Counted from the first letter of the stretch, positions 56,690-64,000 are shown. The stretch: DNA of 64,000 bases from Nocardioides psychrotolerans (GCF_900113685.1 NZ_FOQG01000011.1:94789-158788), one strand, 5' to 3'. Notes: a model not told the origin generated them from the letters alone. Numbers and translations: made by a program.

Positions 56690-57712
56690 ATGCGAGCCAC
56701 GACGATCCACGCGCCCGGTGACATCCGCGTCTCCGAGGTCCCCGACCCGACCATCACCGCGCCGACGGACGCCATCGTCAAGGTGACCGCAGGCTGCATC
56801 TGCGGCTCCGACCTCTGGCCCTACCGCGGCGAGAACCCGATCACCGAGGGCGACACGATCGGCCACGAGTGCGTCGGTGTCGTCGAGGAGGTCGGCTCCG
56901 AGGTCCACTCGTTCAAGCCCGGTGACTTCGTCGTCGTGCCGTTCTGCCACAGCGACAACACCTGCGCCCACTGCCTGCACGGCGCCCACTCGGTCTGCAC
57001 CAATCTCGGCATGACCGTGAGCGGCCAGGCGGAGTACGCCCTGGTGACCCAGGCCGAAGGCAGCCTGGTCAAGCTCGACGAGATGCCGGACGCGTCCATG
57101 ATCCCCTCGTTGCTGGCCCTCTCGGACGTCATGCCGACCGGCTGGCACGCGGCGGTCTGCGCCGGCGTGCCCGAGGGCGGGACCGTCGTGGTCGTCGGTG
57201 ACGGTGCGGTGGGCCTGTGCGGCGTCCTCGCCGCATCGGTCATGGGCGCCGAGAAGGTCATCGTCATGTCCCGCCACGAGCCCCGCCAGAGGATCGCGAC
57301 CGCGTTCGGTGCCACCCACGTCGTCGCGGCTCGCGGTCGGGAGGGGGCCGCGGAGGTCAAGGAGATCACCGATGGCGTCGGCGCCGACGCCGTCCTCGAG
57401 TGCGTCGGCACCGACGCCGCGATGGGCACGGCGTTCGCGGTCGCCCGCCCCGGGTCGATGGTCGGCTTCGTGGGCGTGCCCCACGGCGTGCAGCTGCCGG
57501 TGCAGAAGATGTTCCAGAAGAACGTCGGGCTGCGTGGCGGCATGGCGCCGGTGCGTCGCTACCTGCCCGAGCTCCTCGACCTCGTCACGTCCGGCAGCAT
57601 CGAGCCAGGCCTCGTCTTCGACTCCACGCTGCCGCTGGACCAGGTGGCCGACGGCTACCGCGCGATGGACGAGCGACGCGCCATCAAGGTGATGCTCGAC
57701 CTCCAGGGCTGA
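56690..57712 (+). CDS. Zinc-dependent alcohol dehydrogenase-family protein
   Basis: 340 residues, medium-chain dehydrogenase. The catalytic zinc ligands are in GCICGSDLWPY and IGHECVGVVEEVG; the structural zinc loop is CHSDNTCAHCLHGAHSVC. The Rossmann motif is VVVVGDGAVGLCGVLAASVMGAEKV. Substrate unknown; the early Cys-Ile-Cys-Gly-Ser-Asp is a typical ADH catalytic site. Confidence 0.92.
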   Translation: MRATTIHAPGDIRVSEVPDPTITAPTDAIVKVTAGCICGSDLWPYRGENPITEGDTIGHECVGVVEEVGSEVHSFKPGDFVVVPFCHSDNTCAHCLHGAHSVCTNLGMTVSGQAEYALVTQAEGSLVKLDEMPDASMIPSLLALSDVMPTGWHAAVCAGVPEGGTVVVVGDGAVGLCGVLAASVMGAEKVIVMSRHEPRQRIATAFGATHVVAARGREGAAEVKEITDGVGADAVLECVGTDAAMGTAFAVARPGSMVGFVGVPHGVQLPVQKMFQKNVGLRGGMAPVRRYLPELLDLVTSGSIEPGLVFDSTLPLDQVADGYRAMDERRAIKVMLDLQG

Positions 57713-57824
57713 GGGCACCCTCACGGGCGGTCAGCAGGCGGTGTGGCATGCCGGCTTGTGGCGGGACGTCGTACGACGCCGGCCGGCGCCGCGCGTTTCC
57801 TGGGTCGGGGGCTCGCGACCTGAG

Positions 57825-57971
57825 TCAGGACGCGAGCTCACCGGGGATCGGTGACGGCTCGCACGAGCACTGGTCACCGCAGGCGAGGAAGGTGTGGATG
57901 CCGTGGCCGCACCGGTGGCACGGCATGTCGTGCGACAGGTGGATCTTGTTGTCCTGATGGGTGTCCCACAT
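57825..57971 (-). CDS. Cys-rich 48-residue microprotein, copy 1
   Basis: Begins MWDTHQDNKIHLSHDMPC and contains CxxCGHxxHTFLACGDQCSC: seven positions shared with the second copy, including Cys and His pairs suited to a small zinc ribbon. ATG 57971 has GGAGG nine bases upstream; I prefer it to an upstream frame extension because both copies then start MWDT. No signal or membrane segment. I know no named family. Confidence 0.72.
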   Translation of the reverse strand: MWDTHQDNKIHLSHDMPCHRCGHGIHTFLACGDQCSCEPSPIPGELAS

Positions 57972-58052
57972 GGTCTGTCCTCCGCTCCCAGGTCCGATCG
58001 GACGGCCGACGGCCGACCTTCGCATTTCCGGGATCCTCGCGCAGAGGGTCGA

Positions 58053-58217
58053 TCAGAGCCGTGCGAGGTCGCGCCCGGCCGAGCGCGTGTGTGCGCCGGA
58101 CGGCGTGCAGTCGCAGGAGTCGGAGCACGCCAGGAAGGTGTGCATCGCGTGGCCGCAGTGACCACACGGCATGTCGTGGCTCAGCAGGTGGTTGTTGCCC
58201 TGCACGGTGTCCCACAT
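58053..58217 (-). CDS. Cys-rich 54-residue microprotein, copy 2
   Basis: Begins MWDTVQGNNHLLSHDMPC and continues CGHCGHAMHTFLACSDSCDC, closely parallel to copy 1, then a basic tail. It lies 81 bases upstream of copy 1 on the same strand, so the two form a tandem duplication. GGGGG seven bases before ATG 58217 is a weak ribosome binding site; a GTG 11 codons upstream is possible. Likely metal-binding; function unknown. Confidence 0.7.
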   Translation of the reverse strand: MWDTVQGNNHLLSHDMPCGHCGHAMHTFLACSDSCDCTPSGAHTRSAGRDLARL

Positions 58218-58383
58218 GGAAGTGCCCCCAGAGAAGAGTCGGTTCTCCACGAAGGTAGGCCTCCCCAGGCCCTGCTGACGGGAGAATCGCAGGGAAGTAG
58301 TCCGTTCGGGCTACGCGAAATGGCCCGTCGGGGCAGCTGCACGGCCGGGGTGCGGCGCTTGGTCGACCCCGGTCGCGCCGGAG

Positions 58384-59175
58384 TCAGACCTGGCAGACCG
58401 GGCACCAGAAGACCGTGCGGGCAGCCATCGGGGCAGACCGGACCTCCGATCCGCAGCGTCGGCAGGGGAGACCGGTCCTGCCGTAGACGTAGTGGGCGTC
58501 GACCCGACGGGGTCGACCGTTCGGTCGTTCGCGGTCCTCGGGCTCGGTGGTGACGATGCGTCCCGCCATGACGCCCGCTCGCAGCAGGACGACCAGGTCG
58601 TCCCAGATCGCACGCAGCGTCGTGGGGTCGACCTCGCGCCCGGGCGTGAACGGACTGGTGTCGTGGCGCAGCAGCACCTCGGCGCGATAGACGTTGCCCA
58701 CGCCGGCGATCACCGCCTGGTCCATCAGCAGCGTCCCGATCGGGGCGCGGCTGCGAGCCACCCGAGTGGTGAACGCGTCGACGTCGGCGCCGGGCCGCAG
58801 GGGATCAGGCCCCAGCCGGTCCAGCAGGACCTCGCGCTCCGGCCCCGTCATCAGGTCGCACGCAGTGGGCCCACGCAGCTCGACCCAGTGCTCGTCGGTG
58901 GTGAGCAGCAGTCTCAGTGCTCCTCGGGGCTCCGGCGCGGGGGAGCCGCCGTCGCGGAACGTGCCGAAGAGGCCCAGGTGGACGTGCAGCCAGAGGTCGT
59001 CGTAGCGGTGGAAGAGGTGCTTGCCCCACGCGTCGGTCGCGTCGACGACCTGGCCGTCGATGAGCGCGGCGCCCTCGGCGAAGCGTCCCTGCGGGCTCGA
59101 CGCAGCGACGCGCCGCCCGACCAGCAGGGTGCGGTGGCGGCGCGCGAGTCGGTGGATGGTGTGACCTTCGGGCAC
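58384..59175 (-). CDS. nei: Fpg/Nei-family DNA glycosylase
   Basis: 263 residues. The N-terminal PEGHTIHRLARRH has the catalytic Pro and Glu at positions 2-3, the H2TH region contains LLMDQAVIAGVGNVYRAEVLL, and the C-terminal zinc finger is CRRCGSEVRS...WCPVC. PEGHT rather than PELPE points to the Nei2-like endonuclease VIII group in actinobacteria. It removes oxidised pyrimidines. GTG 59175 starts the gene; CACACT upstream only partly fits the TANNNT pattern. Confidence 0.93.
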   Translation of the reverse strand: MPEGHTIHRLARRHRTLLVGRRVAASSPQGRFAEGAALIDGQVVDATDAWGKHLFHRYDDLWLHVHLGLFGTFRDGGSPAPEPRGALRLLLTTDEHWVELRGPTACDLMTGPEREVLLDRLGPDPLRPGADVDAFTTRVARSRAPIGTLLMDQAVIAGVGNVYRAEVLLRHDTSPFTPGREVDPTTLRAIWDDLVVLLRAGVMAGRIVTTEPEDRERPNGRPRRVDAHYVYGRTGLPCRRCGSEVRSAPMAARTVFWCPVCQV

Positions 59176-59422
59176 GCCCCGAGTGTGCGGTGGTGCTCCA
59201 AGGCGTCGGGTGCGCCAGCGCTCTGCGGCGTACCAGCAGGGCGAGGGCGGTGTGGGGATCTACAAAGGACGACTCAGCAAGCCACGCTGCTGACCTGAGC
59301 GACGATCTGGGCAGCCGGGAGGGACCTCCTCCTGGACAATGCGCTGCCCAGCGCCTCGGCCCAATGAAGACCGACGCGCCGGGTGCCGTCGCAAGCGAAC
59401 TCGCCACCGACAGGTTGCATAC

Positions 59423-59438
59423 GCAGGTATTTGCCTGC
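59423..59438. promoter_or_regulatory. Possible ArsR operator
   Basis: GCAGG and CCTGC flank TATTTG 12 bases before the ArsR start. The inverted repeat overlaps the expected promoter region. The 274-base gap from nei holds nothing else I can assign. Confidence 0.35.
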
Positions 59439-59449
59439 ATGATGTCGAC

Positions 59450-60253
59450 ATGACGGATGAGGCGCTGGGTCCGGTCTTCAAGGCGTTGGCCGACCCGACC
59501 AGGCGCCTCCTGCTGGATCGTCTCCGGCACCGGAACGGGCAAACCCTCACTGAGCTCTGCGGAAGTGTCGAGATGACCCGCCAGTCGGCGACGCAGCATC
59601 TCGACCTCCTCGCCGAAGCCAACCTCGTCTCCGTGGTGCGGCAGGGGAGGGAGCGCCTGCACTACCTCAACCCCGCACCGATCCACCAGATGGGCGAGCG
59701 CTGGATCGCGGCGTACGACGCACCGCGACTGGCCACGATCAGCGCCGTCAAGAATCGAGCAGAGGAGAACGCAATGAACGACACCACCACATCCGTGCCT
59801 ACCTACGTCTACGTCACCTACATCCGCGCGAGAAGCGAGGACGTCTGGCAGGCCCTCACCGACGCCGACCTGACCGCACGCTACTGGGGACACGCCAACG
59901 TGTCCGACTGGCAACCCGGCTCCCCTTGGGAACATCGACGGGTGGACGGTTCTGGCGCCCTCGACGTGACCGGCACGGTGCTCGAGGCCGAGCCACCCAC
60001 CCGGCTCGTGATCACGTTCGAGGACTCCGAGGACCAGCGGACGGACGGACCCTCCGTCGTCACCTTCCTCGTCGAACCTCACGACGACATCGTCCGGCTC
60101 ACCGTGACCCACGAGAATCTCCCGAACACCGACATGCTGAACGGGATCTCGCGCGGCTGGCCCGCAGTGCTCGCCAACCTCAAGTCCCTCCTGGAAACCG
60201 GCGATGTCCTGCCAACGGCGCCCTGGGACATGCCGGTGGGGTCGCGCACATGA
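59450..60253 (+). CDS. ArsR-family regulator fused to SRPBCC (AHSA1-like) domain
   Basis: 267 residues in one frame. About 1-100 is an ArsR winged helix (VFKALADPTRRLLLDRLRHRNGQTL, MTRQSATQHLDLLAEANLV) without the usual metal-binding ELCVCDL motif. About 118-260 is an SRPBCC domain (VYVTYIRARSEDVWQALTDADLTARYW). In other genomes these two are usually separate coupled genes. An inner ATG at 59774, with AGAGGAG six bases upstream, could also give the SRPBCC domain alone (159 residues). The next gene overlaps by ATGA. Confidence 0.88.
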   Translation: MTDEALGPVFKALADPTRRLLLDRLRHRNGQTLTELCGSVEMTRQSATQHLDLLAEANLVSVVRQGRERLHYLNPAPIHQMGERWIAAYDAPRLATISAVKNRAEENAMNDTTTSVPTYVYVTYIRARSEDVWQALTDADLTARYWGHANVSDWQPGSPWEHRRVDGSGALDVTGTVLEAEPPTRLVITFEDSEDQRTDGPSVVTFLVEPHDDIVRLTVTHENLPNTDMLNGISRGWPAVLANLKSLLETGDVLPTAPWDMPVGSRT

Positions 60254-60777
60254 GCATCGAGGTGTTCGGACGTGCCACCGACTATGCGCGCGACGTCCTC
60301 TCCGAGCTGACCAACGACGATCTCCGACGACCGACGCCCTGTGAGGGCTGGGACACGGCAAGGGTCGTCGTGCACCTCGCCGACGTCATCGACGCTCTCG
60401 TCGGGCTGCTCGAGACGGGAACGCTCGACCTTCCGCAGACACCACTGACCGAGGATCTCGACCCTGTGGCGCTGGTGGACCAACGGTTGACGAAGCTGAC
60501 ACACGCATTCTCTATAGCGGCCGATGCGACGAGTGTCGAGAACGCGGCGACAGCCGGCGCGGTCGAGCTGACCACGCACGGCTGGGACATCGGTTTGGCC
60601 CGCCACCCCGCCCACCGGATCCCGGAGTCGCTGGCCCGGGACGTGCTCGCGCTGGTCTCACCGACCCTCGACCTCAGCGCGCGGGGTGAAAACTTCGCCG
60701 CGCCGATCGACGTCCCCGGCACCGCCTCCGCAAGCGAGCGACTGGTGGGCTTCCTCGGCCGGGATCCGAGGCCCTGA
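60250..60777 (+). CDS. TIGR03086-family (maleylpyruvate isomerase N-like) protein
   Basis: 175 residues. The LTNDDLRRPTPCEGWDTARVVVHLADV block, with the PCxxWxxxxVxxH pattern, is the hallmark of the mycothiol-dependent DinB/MDMPI group, and VELTTHGWDIGLAR follows. These enzymes often use mycothiol or bind metal. It is coupled to the ArsR-SRPBCC fusion by ATGA and is likely under its control. Confidence 0.88.
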   Translation: MSIEVFGRATDYARDVLSELTNDDLRRPTPCEGWDTARVVVHLADVIDALVGLLETGTLDLPQTPLTEDLDPVALVDQRLTKLTHAFSIAADATSVENAATAGAVELTTHGWDIGLARHPAHRIPESLARDVLALVSPTLDLSARGENFAAPIDVPGTASASERLVGFLGRDPRP

Positions 60778-60802
60778 CGGTCCGGGCGGTCGAAGCTCAG
60801 CC

Positions 60803-61126
60803 TCAACAGGCGACCGCGACTGCAAGGGCAGCGCAGATCTCGCGCATTCGGGCATCGCCCACGCGTCCGAGGCGTTCGACGAGAATCGCAATCGAGACGC
60901 TTTCGATCGAGTCCAGGTTGACCACCGAGCGAAGCGGCACCGGGTCGTCTCCAGGTTCAAGGAGAACTTCGCTTGCCAGGTTTCGGATGGTGGTGGTGCA
61001 CGGGGCGATGAGTGCGCGGCGATGGCGCGGGATGACGGCGTCGCGAGACAGGATGACGACGGGTCTGCGGCCGATCTCCGGCGTCTCACACCACCACACT
61101 TCCCCGCGTGCGGGGAGGTCCGTCAT
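60803..61126 (-). CDS. MazF/PemK-type toxin
   Basis: 107 residues. [26 protein letters not shown] is the PemK/MazF core, followed by [39 protein letters not shown]. These are ribosome-independent mRNA interferases. ATG 61126 overlaps the antitoxin stop. Upstream extension in the same frame is the antitoxin shadow. Confidence 0.9.
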   Translation of the reverse strand: MTDLPARGEVWWCETPEIGRRPVVILSRDAVIPRHRRALIAPCTTTIRNLASEVLLEPGDDPVPLRSVVNLDSIESVSIAILVERLGRVGDARMREICAALAVAVAC

Positions 61127-61356
61127 GAGGCCGAAACCGCCCGACGGAACGAGGCCAGGTCTCCCCACTCGTCGGGTTCGTCGAGCGGGTGCGCGTCGTA
61201 GGCGGCGTAGCTGGCGTCCACTTCGGCCGAGCGATGGCGGGCCAGCAACGCGGCGAGGGCTTCGTCCACCAGCGCCGAGTCTGGTTTCCCGGACGCCCGG
61301 CGGGCGCTCTCGAGGAGGCCTGCGTCCACGGTCGTGCTCAGACGTGTGCGAGTCAT
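61123..61356 (-). CDS. Ribbon-helix-helix antitoxin of the MazF pair
   Basis: 77 residues from ATG 61356. [41 protein letters not shown] is an RHH-type DNA-binding part; the acidic C-terminus ([23 protein letters not shown]) would neutralise the toxin. Further upstream ATGs fall in a tandem repeat and give unlikely starts. It is first in the two-gene operon. Confidence 0.88.
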   Translation of the reverse strand: MTRTRLSTTVDAGLLESARRASGKPDSALVDEALAALLARHRSAEVDASYAAYDAHPLDEPDEWGDLASFRRAVSAS

Positions 61357-61383
61357 GCCACAACCATGCCACAACCATGCCAC
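61355..61383 (-). repeat. 11-base tandem repeat at the antitoxin start
   Basis: On the plus strand ATGCCACAACC occurs at 61355-61365 and 61366-61376, followed by ATGCCAC. It overlaps the antitoxin start codon and reaches upstream. It may act as operator for the RHH protein or be a slippage site. Confidence 0.5.
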
Positions 61384-61434
61384 AGTCGCTCACGGAAGCG
61401 GCGTCGAAGAACCCGTTGCGACCCCCCGTCCGAG

Positions 61435-61462
61435 TTCGCCGATAACTGACATTATGTCAATT
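61435..61462. other. dif-like XerCD recombination site
   Basis: Left arm TTCGCCGATAA, a six-base centre and right arm TTATGTCAATT make a 28-base site with the layout 11-6-11 of dif. It agrees closely with the actinobacterial dif consensus as I remember it (starts TTCRCCGATAA, ends TTATGTCAAGT). It lies in a non-coding gap between the MazF pair and a GNAT remnant. It could be the chromosome-dimer resolution site or a copy carried by an element. Confidence 0.7.
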
Positions 61463-61489
61463 AGTAGGCTTCGTGTTGCATCAGATGAA

Positions 61490-61669
61490 TCACCGGGCTC
61501 CGACTGACCCCCTGCCCCGCGCGGCAAGCGACTGCGCGCCAAACCTCCAAGCCCAGCCAAAGTCACCTGGATGAAGCTGCACCGGCGCACCCTCCTCCTG
61601 CCAGAGCGCCACTGCCTCGACGACCTCGTCCAACAAGGCAGGTGATCCGGACTGCAGCGTGATCGACAT
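61490..61669 (-). pseudogene. GNAT N-acetyltransferase remnant, N-terminal part
   Basis: About 59 residues (MSITLQSGSPALLDEVVEAV... APVQLHPGDFGWAWRFGAQSLAAR) resemble the start of actinobacterial GNAT proteins with QLHPGDxGW. The frame stops shortly afterwards without the acetyl-CoA binding part. Likely truncated by deletion. Confidence 0.5.
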
Positions 61670-61884
61670 ACGGCGATCAAACCCGACGCACCCCCAGGAT
61701 GCACCGCAGTTTTCATGGCCCGCCCGGAAGCCGATCACCGGACCCGCTGGACTCACAACAGCCTCGTCAAGGGCGTCGGCCGGGACGATACGCCTGGGTT
61801 TTGATACGCAGACTGTCCACTAATTGACTGTGCGTCGCGGCGTCAAAGGCCCGCCCCTGCCGCTGTTCCGACCGCAATCCGCCC

Positions 61885-62050
61885 TCATTCCGTGGACCAC
61901 TCGGTCAATCGGATGATCTCAGCGGCTAACTCCGTCGCCGAACGACCATCCGTGTTGAGCCTCGGAGAGTTGGCGATGGACCTCGGCTGCGACCGTGGAC
62001 TTGCCGACACCTGACCGGCCGCCGATCAGGAGGACATGCGAGCGAAACAT
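61885..62050 (-). pseudogene. P-loop kinase remnant with internal deletion and frameshift
   Basis: The N-terminus MFRSHVLLIGGRSGVGKSTVAAEVHRQLSE has a perfect Walker A. It stops soon after in frame. The next frame then reads RLNTDGRSATELAAEIIR followed by LTEWSTE and stop, which looks like the C-terminus of the same ATP-binding family. A deletion of the middle with frame change is the simplest reading. Confidence 0.6.
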
Positions 62051-62123
62051 GGTGGCAACCTACTCATCTGCCGCGTTGAACGCGCCCGGACTTGATACGC
62101 AGGGGTTCCAGCACCACCTTGAA

Positions 62124-62543
62124 TCAGCGGTCCGGGTGCGGCACGGGACGGACGTCGAGACCCTCGATTCCGTCGAAGTCGCCGGGGTTGCAGGTGAAGA
62201 CCGGAATGCCTTCGGCAATGGCGGTCGCGGCGATCAGCGCGTCGTAGGCACGCGCCTTCGGCTTGCGTCCGGTGGAGCGCAGCGAGGCCGCGACCTGGCC
62301 GAACGCACGCGCGGCCGCGGCATCGAACGGAATCGTCTCGAAGTCGGACTCGGCCTGCTGGAGGTGAGCCTGACGTGCACTGCGCTCTTTCGAGCTGCGT
62401 GCAACGAGCGGACCGACCGAGAGTTCAGCGAGGGTCACCGCACTGACGACCGACTCCTCGGGGAGGTCGGAGGGATCCTGCAGGCGTCCGAGCAGGATGA
62501 CGGTGGAGGTGTCGAGCATGCCTCGGCCCTGCGCCGCGGTCAC
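62124..62543 (-). CDS. VapC-type PIN-domain toxin
   Basis: 139 residues, or 131 from ATG 62519. Acidic PIN residues are in MLDTSTVILLG, SAVTLAELSVG, KARAYDALIAATAI and FTCNPGDFDGI. Toxic endoribonuclease. It overlaps the antitoxin by GTGA. Confidence 0.9.
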   Translation of the reverse strand: MTAAQGRGMLDTSTVILLGRLQDPSDLPEESVVSAVTLAELSVGPLVARSSKERSARQAHLQQAESDFETIPFDAAAARAFGQVAASLRSTGRKPKARAYDALIAATAIAEGIPVFTCNPGDFDGIEGLDVRPVPHPDR

Positions 62544-62776
62544 AACGTGGCGTCCAGGACGGAATCTATGTCTCGGCGAAGAGCTTCAGGGTCGACGCTG
62601 GGCAGGTGGCGGCGGCGGGCGATCAGATCGGCAGCTGCCGGGCTGCGACGAGCGCGGGGGCGCAACTCGGCCACCTCGGCACCGTCTCGGGTGACGACCA
62701 GCACCTCGCCTCGTGCAACGCGGTCCAAGACCTCTCCCCCATGGTTTCGCAGTTCGCGAACAGTGACCGGCTTCAT
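62540..62776 (-). CDS. Phd/YefM-type antitoxin (VapB)
   Basis: 78 residues. VTVRELRNHGGEVLDRVARGEVLVVTRDGAEVAELRP is the Phd/YefM core. The C-terminal helix region binds the toxin. First gene of the pair; a dyad-like TATATGCAT stretch near its start may be the operator. Confidence 0.9.
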   Translation of the reverse strand: MKPVTVRELRNHGGEVLDRVARGEVLVVTRDGAEVAELRPRARRSPAAADLIARRRHLPSVDPEALRRDIDSVLDATL

Positions 62777-62905
62777 ATATGCATGGTATCACCGGTGAGA
62801 CGCACACGCGAGGGAGATGGTGCCCCGGAACTACCGGTGGCTGTCTCGAACAAAAACGGTGCGGCCCGCCGAACGCGCCCACCTGTGCCGGCAGAGGTCG
62901 GGTAG

Positions 62906-63170
62906 TCAGCGCCGAGTCTCGTACCTGGTCAGGAGCACGCCCTAGGGAAATGTCCGGGTCTCCACCAGGTTCAGGTTCACCCAGTCGTCCAGGGCCGTGG
63001 AGAACGGCGTGCCGCCGCCCACCAGGACCGGGTGGGTGACGATCGCCTACTCGTCGATCAGCCCGGCCCGCATGGCCGCCGCGGCGAGGGTGGCGCTGGC
63101 GACGTCCATGGGACCGCCATCCTCGGTCTCGAGCCGGGTGATCTCGGTGACAGCGTCGCCGGTGACTAGA
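62906..63170 (-). pseudogene. Dihydrofolate reductase-like (RibD C-terminal) remnant
   Basis: The frame reads LVTGDAVTEITRLETEDGGPMDVAS, then THPVLVGGGTPF, then WVNLNLVETRTFP and YETRR, which is the C-terminal half of the RibD_C/DHFR family. In-frame TAG codons lie at 63047-63049 and 62942-62944. The 5' half is missing at the transposase end, so insertion plus nonsense mutations have inactivated it. Confidence 0.75.
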
Positions 63171-64000
63171 TGACAAATTCCAAGGGGTCTCAGTGGTCGT
63201 AGGCGATCAGTGAGCGTCGCACGCTGAGGTTCAGGGCGTCGTTGTGCCAGATCGCGGCGGTCAGGGCGAGGACGCGTTGAGCGATCCGGGCACAGACTCC
63301 GGCGACGGTCTTCCCGCCGTGGCGTTCGAGGTCGAGCTGGCCTTTGAAGGTGGCATTGACCGACTCGATGACTTGGCGCAGCGGCTTGAAGAAGCGCTGC
63401 CCGGGCCGTGGGCTCTCGCCCTTGCGGGAGGGGCGGAGCAGTTCGATGCCGGCGAGGTCCAGGCCTGCCTCGAAGCCGCGGCCGTAGTAGGCCTTGTCGG
63501 CGATCACGATCTGCCGGGTCCCGGCGCCCAGGTGTGGTGTGGCGTCGAGGATCGCGTTGAGGACCTCACGTTCGTCGGCCTTGGCGCCGGTCAGGGCCCA
63601 GCCCACGGGCAGGCCCTGCAGGGTGCAGACCAGGTGCAGCCGAAGGCCCCAGAAGAAGCGGCTGTGGGAGGCGCAGTAGCCGTACTCGGCCCAGCCGGCC
63701 AGGTCGGAGCGCTTCACGGTCTCCCGCGACCTTGCACACTCGACCGGGGCGGAGTCGACAACCCACACGTCGTCGTTGGCGATGCTGGTCTGGCGCCCGA
63801 GCTCGCTGATCAGCCAGGTCATCGTGGTTGCGAGCTTGCGCAGCCGCTTGTTGTAGCCCGACTGCAGCGGCAGGTTCGGAAACATGCCCAGCAGGTTCTT
63901 GCGGGCATAGCGCAGGAACCGGGTCTCGCTGGTGTAGCCCAGCAGGGCCTGCATCACGGCCAGGGTGAGCATCTCGGCGTCGCTGGTCCTCGGTGGGATC
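63171..64000 (-). mobile_element. Insertion sequence, one end visible
   Basis: The interrupted DHFR-like frame ends near 63170, and the transposase starts soon after. The visible end is rich in A/T (GACAAATTCC) before the transposase stop. The other end and target duplication lie beyond the window. Confidence 0.65.
63190..64000 (-). CDS. IS982-family transposase, 5' end beyond the window
   Basis: About 269 residues are visible; the frame stays open to the right edge (PPRTSDAEMLTLAVMQALLG). DDE residues are in WVVDSAPVECARS, VIADKAYYGRG and IESVNATFKGQLDLERHGG. The SDAEMLTLAVMQALLGYTSETRFLRYARKN segment and ...FPNLPLQSGYNKRLRKL fit the IS982 family as I remember it; IS5-type is the alternative. 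ATG 63972 is internal to the longer frame. Confidence 0.85.
   Translation of the reverse strand, partial: IPPRTSDAEMLTLAVMQALLGYTSETRFLRYARKNLLGMFPNLPLQSGYNKRLRKLATTMTWLISELGRQTSIANDDVWVVDSAPVECARSRETVKRSDLAGWAEYGYCASHSRFFWGLRLHLVCTLQGLPVGWALTGAKADEREVLNAILDATPHLGAGTRQIVIADKAYYGRGFEAGLDLAGIELLRPSRKGESPRPGQRFFKPLRQVIESVNATFKGQLDLERHGGKTVAGVCARIAQRVLALTAAIWHNDALNLSVRRSLIAYDH

Noticed and set aside
61995..62798. A 267-codon plus-strand frame over vapBC
   Set aside because: Antisense shadow of the toxin-antitoxin pair.
62586..63176. A 196-codon minus-strand frame over the DHFR remnant and VapB
   Set aside because: Arg/Gly/His-rich translation in the wrong frame; the true remnant is in another frame with recognisable motifs.

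Overview
The window reads as the chromosome of a high-GC actinobacterium, most likely a Nocardioides-like member of the Propionibacteriales. The evidence is mycothiol synthesis (mshC), a complete Pup-proteasome gene set, RbpA, Ppm1/Lnt and two-gene WYL regulators (PafB/PafC), all with strong G/C at third codon positions. From memory, the order uppP - mshC - PAC2 - metH - RecB-like - trmI - mpa - dop - pup - prcB - prcA - pafA - pafB - pafC - tatA - tatC - helY resembles the block around Rv2136c-Rv2090 of Mycobacterium tuberculosis, which lies near the replication terminus. No rRNA, tRNA or CRISPR array was seen.

Layout. 1-6.9 kb: an aldo/keto reductase cut by the window edge, UppP, a CorA transporter, a phosphatase / DUF3090 / SCO1664-type / MshC run, and a PAC2 protein. 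7-14 kb: cobalamin-dependent MetH with a coupled HAD hydrolase, then a secreted protein and a two-component system with atypical base composition. 13.9-17.8 kb: RecB-like nuclease, site-2 protease, TrmI and a glutamine amidotransferase. 17.9-31.6 kb: Mpa/ARC ATPase, a methyltransferase, a 24-residue membrane microprotein, Dop, Pup, proteasome beta and alpha, a Nudix hydrolase, a DUF559-like protein, PafA, an FKBP lipoprotein, PafB, PafC, TatA and TatC. 32-37.5 kb: lipid kinase, HelY helicase, an oxidoreductase and a 5'-3' exonuclease. 37.5-45 kb: a lysine-degradation locus (Lrp regulator, KamA, and the operon kdd - amidohydrolase - kamD - kamE - kal) without an evident kce. 45.5-59 kb: Lnt-Ppm1-FxsA, RbpA, a transporter, a phosphodiesterase, a TetR regulator divergent from an SRPBCC-thiolase-crotonase fusion, a MurA-like enzyme with an HTH domain, an alcohol dehydrogenase, two tandem cysteine-rich microproteins and a Nei-type glycosylase. 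59.4-64 kb: an accessory, decaying end with an ArsR-SRPBCC fusion, two toxin-antitoxin pairs, a dif-like XerCD site, three gene remnants and an IS982-type transposase running off the window.

Four observations stand out. (1) A defined 63-base inverted-repeat element (22-base arm, 19-base loop, 22-base arm) occurs at four places, each 10-20 bases after a stop codon, and a lone 22-base unit occurs at a fifth. A DUF559-like nuclease-fold gene is bracketed by a pair and the lone unit inside the proteasome cluster. (2) At least 17 genes have a TANNNT hexamer 6-8 bases before the start codon, a signature of leaderless transcription that also fixes many starts. (3) A 28-base dif-like site lies among toxin-antitoxin genes and pseudogenes. 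(4) Several small or fused proteins are unusual: the 24-residue membrane peptide, the paired Cys-rich microproteins, and the HTH-MurA enzyme with a 12-base palindrome at its own promoter.

Many genes overlap by ATGA, GTGA or TGATG, so translational coupling is the rule. Functions are inferred from motifs and remembered families; no database search was possible.
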